Below, one piece after another: positions 15,836-22,423 of a stretch of DNA of 56,436 nt (its first letter is position 1; the number at the start of each line of letters is the position of its first letter). This DNA comes from Eubacteriales bacterium (GTDB lineage Bacteria; Bacillota; Clostridia; Lachnospirales; Lachnospiraceae). The stretch lies in assembly GCA_030524785.1 (NCBI GenBank), contig JAUNFZ010000007.1, positions 1 through 56,436 on the forward strand, read 5' to 3'. The notes under the pieces are model-generated. The model was not told where the DNA came from. It made no database searches and saw only the letters and a program-made list of their open reading frames with translations. The position numbers were made by a program, and so were the translations under genes.

Positions 15836-16542
15836 ATCGTCTGACCCAAATGCAGAAAGTAGCTTTTCCGCACCCTTTCCTGATGGATTTTGCTGACGGG
15901 CACCCTCCGTCCGTCCGAAAAGCAAAGATCATTGCCCTCCATATACCTGATCCGGTTCATATTCACAAGAAAGCTTTTGTGGCACTGAATAAACGACGAC
16001 GGAAGCTGTTTCTGAAAATCACTGATCTTCCCGTAAACAGAGTATGTTTCTTCTTCCGTATGAATGGAAACCCGATGGTTATTGCTTTCCAGATACAAAA
16101 CGCGGTCTGCCGCTATGATATGTTTCTTTCCTCTGACCGAAAACGTAAACACGTTCTTTGTTTCTTTCCTTTTGCAGATCTTATCCAGATATTGTCCGAG
16201 AAGCTTCCTGTCGGGAGGCTTCACAAGATATCCGGCAGGATTCGCGTCCGCCAGAAAAATCTGTTGTATGTATTTGTCGTGATATCCGGTCACATAAATC
16301 AGCTGCATCTGGGGAGCATACCGGAAAAGTTCCTTCACACACCTGATGCCGCTTTCTTCCTTGTCAAATTCTATATCCATAAAAACGGCGTCAAACTCCT
16401 TTTGCCGTTTCCCTATCGTCTCCATTAAGTGCTCCGGATTCTCGTATAAAGCAACTTCCTCCACACGTTCGTCCGCCTCCAGAGCTTCTTTCATTTCCTG
16501 TAAAAATAACCGGTTGTCGTCACATACTGCAAGTCTTAACAC
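15832..16542 (-). CDS. LytTR-family response regulator (AgrA/LytR type)
   Basis: 236 residues from a GTG at 16542, chosen because GGGGAG lies at the right distance and the chain then opens MLRLAVCDDN, the normal receiver start. Receiver domain 1-120: Asp8/Asp9 acid pair, phospho-acceptor Asp56 in AVFMDIEF, Lys near 106 in YLVKPPD. A LytTR DNA-binding domain follows (about 130-236: FSVRGKKHIIAADRVLYLES, then FIQCHKSFLVNM). It is the first gene of the operon, overlapping the His-bearing sensor by four bases. LytTR regulators typically bind paired direct repeats upstream of peptide, toxin or surface-protein genes; the secreted GLUG protein downstream is a candidate target. Confidence 0.9.
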   Translation of the reverse strand: MLRLAVCDDNRLFLQEMKEALEADERVEEVALYENPEHLMETIGKRQKEFDAVFMDIEFDKEESGIRCVKELFRYAPQMQLIYVTGYHDKYIQQIFLADANPAGYLVKPPDRKLLGQYLDKICKRKETKNVFTFSVRGKKHIIAADRVLYLESNNHRVSIHTEEETYSVYGKISDFQKQLPSSFIQCHKSFLVNMNRIRYMEGNDLCFSDGRRVPVSKIHQERVRKSYFLHLGQTI

Positions 16543-16579
16543 ACTACTCTCCCCTTTGATCTGCGAATGTTCCGTTCCC

Positions 16580-16608
16580 ATTATATCATGTCGTATGCAC
16601 GCTCACAA
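16580..16608 (-). promoter_or_regulatory. Sigma-A promoter of the LytTR/kinase-pair operon
   Basis: Minus strand TTGTGA (16603-16608), a 17-base spacer and a perfect TATAAT (16580-16585). The predicted start of transcription near 16573 leaves a leader of about 30 bases before the GTG at 16542, which supports that start over the ATG further upstream at 16581. Confidence 0.75.
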
Positions 16609-16674
16609 TTTGCAATTTCAGCCAATTCTGTCGAAAAGGCATATAATTTCGTCGTTTTCCCCTCTGTAAAGCAA

Positions 16675-16703
16675 AAAGAACAGGCCGTCCTGACCTGTTC
16701 TTT
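16675..16703 (-). terminator. Intrinsic terminator of the zinc-ribbon operon
   Basis: AAAGAACAGG and CCTGTTCTTT form a perfect 10-bp stem around a nine-base loop. On the minus strand it is followed by a T run (CTTTTTGC). It lies 30 bases past the stop of the zinc-ribbon protein ending at 16733. Confidence 0.75.
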
Positions 16704-16732
16704 CTTTGTGCAAAGTTTTTTACGCGATATAT

Positions 16733-17536
16733 TCAGCGTTTCACATATCCCTGTTCCATCATACTGGCGTGCGTAAGATCCATGGACATCAGTCCGCCAT
16801 TCTCGCCGGTCGTTGTCAAAAGCCCGCTGTCTTCCGCTTTTTTCAGAATCTCCGGATCGTCCAGATTATCAACCTTGTAGGTAAATCTGTGATAGGTCGC
16901 TCCGATATTGGAGTCGTACGTCAAGATACCCAGCGAATCGTACTTTGAAAAATACTCTCTCATTCCATCATCCAACGTCTGCCCGTCCACTTCCGCAGTC
17001 GCAAGCTCCGTGTAGATTGTTTCCTGGAACATAGTGATCACATCATCATGATACGCAAAATCCAGACAATGAACCGATCCGTCCTCGTCCACTTTTGCGT
17101 AGGACGCGGTATCCCCCAGTGTGACAAGCGGTCCTTTCACAATATACCTGTCACTGAATATCTTCATATATTCCGGGTTATCCTCCGACTGTCCTGCAGC
17201 CGTCTGGGTGTCCGCAGCGCTGCCTGCGTCGCTTCCCGCCGTGCCGGATCCTTCCGTTGATAATAAAACACTGGCGGACGGACGGTCCTTTACGTAGGAA
17301 CCCGCCATCATTTTTCCTACCCCTTGTCCGACCGCTGTCGCTGCGGCAACCACTAAAATAGTGATGAAAATACTATTTTTCCTCTTTTTCTTCACCTGCT
17401 TTGCAGGCTTAGGCGATTCCTGCCTTCCTGACCTGGCCGCCGACGGCTGCGGTCCGCTCTGCGCCAGTCTCGCGCCGCAAGAGCCGCAGAACAGAGCGTC
17501 ATCCGGAATTTCTTTTCCGCATTTTGGACAAAACAT
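16733..17536 (-). CDS. Zinc-ribbon membrane-anchored protein
   Basis: 267 residues, ATG at 17536 after GGAGGGAAGGTT. The first 25 residues form a double-CxxC zinc ribbon (MFCPKCGKEIPDDALFCGSC). A basic Pro/Lys-rich linker, one transmembrane helix (about 55-78, IFITILVVAAATAVGQGVG) and an extracytoplasmic domain of about 180 residues follow. The external part begins with a Ser/Gly/Ala-rich stretch and then a folded region without a recognised domain. Topology should be ribbon inside, domain outside. It belongs to a group with the small membrane protein, the coiled-coil ribbon protein and another ribbon-TM protein upstream. Function unknown; similar proteins are abundant in Clostridia and are generally uncharacterised. 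Confidence 0.75.
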   Translation of the reverse strand: MFCPKCGKEIPDDALFCGSCGARLAQSGPQPSAARSGRQESPKPAKQVKKKRKNSIFITILVVAAATAVGQGVGKMMAGSYVKDRPSASVLLSTEGSGTAGSDAGSAADTQTAAGQSEDNPEYMKIFSDRYIVKGPLVTLGDTASYAKVDEDGSVHCLDFAYHDDVITMFQETIYTELATAEVDGQTLDDGMREYFSKYDSLGILTYDSNIGATYHRFTYKVDNLDDPEILKKAEDSGLLTTTGENGGLMSMDLTHASMMEQGYVKR

Positions 17537-17570
17537 AACCTTCCCTCCTATGTAATCTGTTGCATACTAT

Positions 17571-17747
17571 TTATTTTTCTTTCTTAGCGTTTACAACCAA
17601 CAGGATTACAGCGATAATCGCCGGTGCAAAATATCCCAGCGTCATAAAAATTCCGCCGCCAAATATCCTTTCCAGGCTTCCTCCCGCAAGCCCGCCCAGC
17701 AGCGCCAAAACCTGAATTACCAAAAGAACAATCGCCACTTTCTTCAT
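17571..17747 (-). CDS. Small two-helix membrane protein
   Basis: 58 residues from the ATG at 17747, which follows AAAGGAGAAAAAATT; a longer frame starting at 17771 lacks such a site. Two hydrophobic segments (VAIVLLVIQVLALLGGLAGG and the last 25 residues before NAKKEK) are separated by a short SLERIFGGG loop. No family is recognised. It lies between two zinc-ribbon genes (gaps of 34 and 100 bases) and is probably co-transcribed with them. Confidence 0.7.
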   Translation of the reverse strand: MKKVAIVLLVIQVLALLGGLAGGSLERIFGGGIFMTLGYFAPAIIAVILLVVNAKKEK

Positions 17748-17847
17748 AATTTTTTCTCCTTTTCCATTCAAAAATTAAGAGCTTACCCTGTCTATATTTT
17801 ATCATCCTCAAAAAGATTTTTTTCAATTAATTCTGTTGCCCTGCCTG

Positions 17848-18498
17848 TTATTTTCGATCTTTCGCGTCAAGTCTCTGCCCGCATTTATGGCAAAATTGAC
17901 TGCCTGTGGGTACTGACGCGCGGCACTTCGGACAGATCATATCCGCCCGCTCCTTTGACTGTGATTCGCGCTCCGGCTTTGGCGCTCTCCTGCGGTCCAT
18001 GTCAAAACCGCAATAAACACAGAACCGGCTACCTGACGGCACTAACCTGCGGCACTGGGGACAGGCAAACATGGCGACATTCTGCTCTTTCGGCGCGGCA
18101 GCCTTTGTCTCCTCCTGCTTCTGGGCCCCGGCTTTTGTCTCCTCCTGTTTTTCCGTCGCGGCCTTTATCTTCTCCGGCCCTGTCGCCCCGGCTTTTATCT
18201 CCTCCTGTTTTTCCGGCGCGGCTTCTATCTTCTCCTGCCCTGCCGCAGCTTCTCCTGCGCCCGCAGTCTGTTTCCCGTCCTGAAGTTCGCCCTGAAGTTC
18301 TTTTATCCGCTGCTGCAGCTTTGCAATTTCTTCCTGTTTTTTGCGTTCCGCCTCCAGTTGTTCCTTACGCAGTCTCTCCAGTTCTGCCTGGCGCCGTTCC
18401 TCCCCGCGCTTTTTCTGTATCAGTTCCTGTGCCTTTGCAATCACGCCCTCAAGTTCCCCGATCGACAGCGCATCTAATTTTTCCCATAATTCTTTCAT
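17848..18498 (-). CDS. Coiled-coil protein with two C-terminal zinc ribbons and a repeat linker
   Basis: 216 residues; ATG at 18498 with a modest AGGTAG site. Residues about 20-75 are a charged coiled coil (EERRQAELERLRKEQLEAER). Residues 75-140 are a Lys/Glu/Ala linker made of imperfect repeats (KQEEIKAGA, KQEETKAGA, KQEETKAAA). Two ribbon modules end the protein: CPQCRRLVPSGSRFCVYCG and CPKCRASVPTGSQFCHKCG. No signal peptide or membrane helix is seen, so it is cytoplasmic and may act as a soluble partner of the flanking membrane ribbon proteins. The linker repeats look like recent in-frame duplication. No function can be assigned. Confidence 0.72.
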   Translation of the reverse strand: MKELWEKLDALSIGELEGVIAKAQELIQKKRGEERRQAELERLRKEQLEAERKKQEEIAKLQQRIKELQGELQDGKQTAGAGEAAAGQEKIEAAPEKQEEIKAGATGPEKIKAATEKQEETKAGAQKQEETKAAAPKEQNVAMFACPQCRRLVPSGSRFCVYCGFDMDRRRAPKPERESQSKERADMICPKCRASVPTGSQFCHKCGQRLDAKDRK

Positions 18499-18517
18499 TC
18501 TACCTTCTCTTTTCTCT

Positions 18518-19648
18518 CTATATTTCTCTGTCCCGCCACGAAGTTTCGTTCTCCTCGATCATCTCAAATCCATTATCCTGCAAAAATTGTCCACATTCCA
18601 CCACAAGCAGGAAACCATCCTGCACGGGCAGATCAAAACACTGGGCGGCAAGGGATACTGCCTCGGGATTTCCTTCATTTAGCTTGTCAAACTCCATGTA
18701 GCTCCAAAAATAATCCGAATCCCATTCTCCTTCCCTTGTACCGATAGTAATGAGATCCGCCGAAGCGCTCTGCCTGCTCTTTTCCTCCAACGCCGTATTT
18801 TTTGATACAATATCCGCGTAACCATCGACGTCTGAATGAATACTGACCTCATACCTGACCCGTCTTACATAGATGGAATCTTCCTCATAATACAATGTGA
18901 TGTCACAGCTGTCATTTTCGCCCCCTATTCCCTTCAATTGAAAATGTTTATACCCGCTGCCGCGCAGCACCTGATCCTCCGGTCCTCTTGCATTGCGGAA
19001 AGCTTCCTCTGTTATTACCCCGTTCTCCGCTTCACAGTCCATAAATTCCGCTGTCAGTTCCGCCATGTTTTGGTCTTCATCCAAGCGCGCAAGAACATAC
19101 TCTACCCTGTATCCGTCAGACTGGGGATCAGCAGAGATATTGATGCTGGAGGACAGATACGCAGAATCGCCAGCTTTCAGCCCCTCCAACCGGGCCTTTG
19201 CCGTTTCCGCATCATTTTTAAATTCATCAGCATCTATGAGGTCCGCACTGTACATTGTGCCCCGGATCAGAAAAACTCTGCCGTCCCGATAGGTATAGGT
19301 TACAATCGATCTTCCCTCATTGTCATTGTATGCAGGCACAAGTGTCGTTTCGCCCACATAACTTTCCGTACTGTCTTCTGTTTTCTCCTGCCCTGCCGCA
19401 TCATTTGAGGAACCGAAATCAAAGCTATCCGGCGTATCAAACGGCGTGGGCACTTTTAGCCGGTCAGCTCCGGTTGCAAAATATCCGATCACAAAACACG
19501 CGGCAACGGCCACGATTGCCAGAATAATCCTAAGCGGTCTCTTTTTCTTTGCTTTTTTGGCGTGCGGCGAAGCGCTTTGATCCGCGCCGCAGTGATTACA
19601 AAATCTTGCTTCGTCCGGAAGCTCTTTCCCACACTTTTTGCAAAACAT
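18518..19648 (-). CDS. Zinc-ribbon membrane-anchored protein (larger paralogue)
   Basis: 376 residues, ATG at 19648. Same plan as the protein ending at 16733: N-terminal ribbon (MFCKKCGKELPDEARFCNHC), basic linker, one membrane helix (about 38-60, IILAIVAVAACFVIGYFATG) and a large external part of about 310 residues. The external part starts with a Ser/Asp-rich stalk and continues with an alpha/beta-rich domain without recognised motifs. It is the first gene of the four-gene zinc-ribbon group; the next gene follows after 19 bases. It may sense or handle an extracytoplasmic ligand while the ribbon contacts cytoplasmic partners, but that is only a topological inference. Confidence 0.75.
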   Translation of the reverse strand: MFCKKCGKELPDEARFCNHCGADQSASPHAKKAKKKRPLRIILAIVAVAACFVIGYFATGADRLKVPTPFDTPDSFDFGSSNDAAGQEKTEDSTESYVGETTLVPAYNDNEGRSIVTYTYRDGRVFLIRGTMYSADLIDADEFKNDAETAKARLEGLKAGDSAYLSSSINISADPQSDGYRVEYVLARLDEDQNMAELTAEFMDCEAENGVITEEAFRNARGPEDQVLRGSGYKHFQLKGIGGENDSCDITLYYEEDSIYVRRVRYEVSIHSDVDGYADIVSKNTALEEKSRQSASADLITIGTREGEWDSDYFWSYMEFDKLNEGNPEAVSLAAQCFDLPVQDGFLLVVECGQFLQDNGFEMIEENETSWRDREI

Positions 19649-19776
19649 ACTGCATTTCCCCCGTTTCTTTTCCTGTATGTATACATCAAATTATCGTCTT
19701 CGGTTCTTCGCACGCGGGCGGTTTGCAGTACAATATCTTTCTATCCGCAAGCTGCACCCGCATGTCTGCAAAGCAA

Positions 19777-19806
19777 TGGGGACACGGAACAAGTCCCGCG
19801 TCCCCA
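19777..19806 (-). other. Unassigned hairpin
   Basis: TGGGGACGCGG and CCGTGTCCCCA (minus strand) pair over 11 bases with one G-U and an eight-base loop. No T tract follows on the minus strand, so a terminator is doubtful. It lies about 130 bases upstream of the zinc-ribbon operon. Apart from this and the RhuM remnant I see nothing in 19649-20237. Confidence 0.3.
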
Positions 19807-19981
19807 TATTCATTTTATCATCTGAGAAAAGCTTTCTTTAAACTAATTCTGTCGGTTTGTCCGCTCTTTTCGCCATATGTTTCGGGGGTATGGAGGAAAG
19901 AGATATCTATAAATACTAACCTGCTACTCCATATATTTCATTCTGTCAATCATGTGCATACGCTTTATCTATTGCTCTTAC

Positions 19982-20096
19982 TCAATAAGCCGTCACCAAT
20001 TTGTTCAATGCATCTAATTCATGCTCGTTCAGATAATTCTTTGCAATTTCAGAATCCGGCTTTTTAATTTTTCCCTTCCCATGAATTTCGGGCTTC
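19982..20096 (-). pseudogene. Remnant of a RhuM-like virulence-associated protein
   Basis: Minus-strand reading from 20096 to a TGA at 19982-19984 gives about 37 residues, including KKPDSEIAKNYLNEHELDAL followed by NKLVTAY. This matches the conserved central part of RhuM family proteins, where IAKNYL is followed by an EL..LNR-V pattern. A stop stands just upstream and no start codon or ribosome site is present, so only a fragment remains. RhuM genes are usually carried on genomic islands or with restriction systems, so this marks lost accessory DNA. The identification is from memory of the family pattern. Confidence 0.45.
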
Positions 20097-20237
20097 TACA
20101 TTCATACTTCATGTGAAATTTCAAGATACCGTACACAGAAGTTTCTTTTCTGGCATATTAACAGTAACGAAAGGCACAATCTCTCCAAAGAATGTTGCCT
20201 TGATAAAAAGCGAAAATTTTTTTGCAGAGGCGAGGGG

Positions 20238-20435
20238 GTGATTGTCACGAAAAAGTATATCAAAGATTTCCTCAAAAATGAGGACGGTATGGAGATCATT
20301 GAATTTGTGGTTATTCTGGCTATCTTGGTCGGGCTGATCGCAATTATTTCATCTGTCGAATTAACTGTACGCGAAAAGGCAACTAATGTAAAAACGCAGA
20401 TTACAAATGGTCTTAATTCGATTACCTATAAGTAG
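20238..20435 (+). CDS. Orphan Flp-type (type IVb) pilin
   Basis: 65 residues from a GTG at 20238 with AGAGG seven bases upstream. The N-terminus is short and charged (KKYIKDFLKNEDG). It is followed by MEIIEF and a 20-residue hydrophobic helix, the class III/Flp prepilin pattern: cleavage after Gly, Glu at +5 and an aromatic at +6. The rest (VREKATNVKTQITNGLNSITYK) is a typical short Flp tail. Such subunits are assembled by Tad machinery (TadA, TadB/C, TadV), none of which is in the window, so the gene depends on a system elsewhere or is a leftover. It lies inside a patch of pseudogenes. Confidence 0.7.
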   Translation: MIVTKKYIKDFLKNEDGMEIIEFVVILAILVGLIAIISSVELTVREKATNVKTQITNGLNSITYK

Positions 20436-20487
20436 AAAGATTTCATCCGCCGGCATCGGACTTTGGAAGGCATATTCTTTTATCTCT

Positions 20488-20868
20488 TTAAATGACCAGC
20501 TTAAGACAGAGTTGACGGTATGCCGGACGCTTTGTCCAGAACCACAGCCTGATGCCGTCCTTTGCATAGGTAAGTATGCCAGAGATACCTTTTGCCAGCC
20601 GGTAATAGCAGAAATGCACTTTTTCTTTATAGGGTCTGCTTTTTGTATGCTTGCAGCCCTTAAAGACATGGGGCTCCGGCTTCATGGAGATATGGGCCAG
20701 AAATGCCATGCATAAAGTGGGAAGCATCCCAAAGATCCGACTCTTTTCTAATACACTCAGTGCAGTAGATGTTGTGTTTACGACTTCCGTAAGTGCAGCT
20801 ACAAACGCTTGAGCCCGAGACGAATCATTGCAATGGAGCATGAAATTATAAGATATCTTCCATCCCAT
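20488..20868 (-). other. Unrecognised open frame in a degraded region
   Basis: A 126-codon minus-strand frame between the pilin gene and the Sel1 remnant. I recognise no family. It lacks a convincing ribosome site (GAAGCAG before the ATG), and frames on the other strand of similar length exist, so it may not be a gene. The region 20436-20903 otherwise shows no promoter, RNA or repeat I can support. Confidence 0.2.
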
Positions 20869-20903
20869 CTGCTTCTTTTTGGAAAGATATCTAAAATAGG
20901 ATT

Positions 20904-21458
20904 CTAAAATATTTCTTGAACGTTCTCCGAAATGAAACTCATCAAGCTTCCTTTATTACTTCCAAGCTCAAAATACTCAACTGCTTTGCCCATATCCTTT
21001 TCGACGCCACGTCCATCACGAAACATAACGCCCAAATTACAACAAGCTGCAATACTACCTTCTTCAACCGAAAGAAGATATTATTTCACGGCTTCTTTTT
21101 CATTTTTTACAGCATTTGATCCTCCCGTACGAAGATATGCTATGTCAAAATAATCTCTCTTTCTCCCTGCTTCAATCGCTTTTCTATACCAAATGAGTGC
21201 CTGTTCTTCGTTCTTGTCAGTTCCTTTGCCATTATCATAGCAAGTGGCAAGCTTATACATAGCATTTGCGTATCCTTGAAGTGCTGATTGCATATATAGT
21301 TCAAATGCTCTTTTAAGATCTTTCTCTGTTCCCCTACCATTTTGACAATTGTTTCCCAAATTATATTGTGCAACTCGATCGCCTAAACTTGCAGAAATAT
21401 TATACCAGTAGCACGCCTTTTCATCGTCCTTTTTCACTCCATATGCAAAATCATACAT
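20904..21458 (-). pseudogene. Sel1-repeat protein, 5'-truncated by IS200 and with an in-frame stop
   Basis: From 21458 down to 21081 the minus strand encodes three to four Sel1-like repeats (AQYNLGNNCQNGRGTEKDLK, AMYKLATCYDNGKGTDKNEE). A TAA at 21081-21083 then interrupts it. The same frame continues with another repeat (AACCNLGVMFRDGRGVEKDM) to a TAG at 20904-20906. The intact gene therefore read through a codon that is now TAA. The 5' part is missing: the frame begins directly at the end of the IS200 remnant with no ribosome site. Sel1 repeats mediate protein-protein contacts. The gene is not expected to be functional. Confidence 0.7.
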
Positions 21459-22090
21459 TACGCCCGCCCTACTTGGCCGCGTCTCAAGGCGCTGGCTTTC
21501 TCTTTATACGCCATGGGAAGTCTACCCTTTGTAGCCTTCCCACGGCTCCGTTCAAGCCATATTACTATTGACTCGTTGCTGCCCTGAAGGGGCGTTCGTA
21601 CTACTTAGCCTTAACCCTTAAAAGGGTCTTCATATTCTTTCACGCTAAGTTTATCCTGCATAATATCCGCCTTCTCTTGATCCTGCATATATTTTTTATT
21701 GTGGCTTCATTCAACCCCACTGTACTAACATAATATCCTTCTGACCAAAAATGACGATACACTAATCTTAGGTGGTATGCTCACCAGCATGTGCACATGT
21801 TCTGGCATAAGATGTCCCTCTAGAATTTCCACACCCTTATAACTGCATAATTGTTTTAGAATATCCCGCAAATCAGCTTTGTATTGATTATAAATCATTT
21901 TTCGTCTATACTTTGATGTGAAGATGATGTGATATTTACACATCCACTTCGTATGTGCGAGCGAATTTGTTTGCTTTGCCATGAAATCACCTTTCCTCTC
22001 TTTAATAGTGGCCTGAACACCCTCTATTATATATAACGGAAAGGTGATTTTTTGTATAACAAACGTCGCGCACCCGCATAGCGGGTGGTT
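21459..22090 (-). mobile_element. IS200/IS605-family insertion sequence remnant
   Basis: The element carries a broken tnpA (21611-21982), a left-end hairpin CACCCGCATAGCGGGTG (22071-22087) upstream of tnpA, and an imperfect right-end hairpin at 21475-21496. Between tnpA and the right end is a second stem (GGGAAG/CTTCCC, 21513-21540). These are the subterminal structures expected of IS200 elements, which have no inverted repeats. The right end abuts the truncated Sel1 gene. Exact ends are inferred from the hairpins and the Sel1 junction. With the transposase broken it could move only with help in trans. Confidence 0.65.
21611..21982 (-). pseudogene. tnpA: IS200-type transposase TnpA with internal deletion and frameshift
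   Basis: The ATG at 21982 follows a GAAAGGTGATTTC site and opens in typical fashion (MAKQTNSLAHTKWMCKYHII), keeping the HUH motif region HLMPEHVHML. After PPKISVSS the frame jumps to HFWSEGYYVSTVGLNEATIK in another frame: about 45 codons of the family sequence are missing. A further one-base loss follows before KYMQDQEKADIMQDKLSVKE and the original TAA at 21611-21613. The catalytic tyrosine region is partly retained but out of frame. Residues and order are read from the sequence; the deletion size is judged against the usual family length of about 150 residues. Confidence 0.7.
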
Positions 22091-22141
22091 TATATTTCGT
22101 ACGTCTCCGTTTCTCCGCTAAGAAACTCCAACATACTCAAC

Positions 22142-22193
22142 TGGGTCTATCCGACCCACAATAAAAGCTGCTGCACCGAATGCAACAGCTTTT
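22142..22193. terminator. Tandem hairpins, the second a likely bidirectional terminator
   Basis: TGGGTC/GACCCA (22142-22158) is followed by AAAAGCTG-C-TGCA/TGCA-A-CAGCTTTT (22163-22193), which has T-rich flanks on both strands (CTTTTTC on plus, CTTTTAT on minus). They separate the IS200 remnant from the region before rlmD. No intact gene obviously uses them now. Confidence 0.5.
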
Positions 22194-22265
22194 TCATTTC
22201 TAAAACTAACGCCATTTTTTAATGCCTGATACCAAAGTCAAGTTTGATTACAATATGTATATTTA

Positions 22266-22282
22266 GACGACATTTAGTCGTC
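22266..22282. repeat. Isolated 6-5-6 palindrome
   Basis: GACGAC-ATTTA-GTCGTC, a perfect inverted repeat about 140 bases downstream of the rlmD stop. It has no T tract. It could be a protein-binding site or chance. I see nothing else in 22200-22423. Confidence 0.3.
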
Positions 22283-22423
22283 ATTATGATTGGTTAACAC
22301 TCGACGCTATACAACCAACAACAGACTAATTGCCATTTAGATTCCTCCTTGTTAAATTACATCTTCTTTATAAAAAATAGAAGGCGGTTTTACACCACCT
22401 CCTATTTCTTCGTATTTTGCGTT

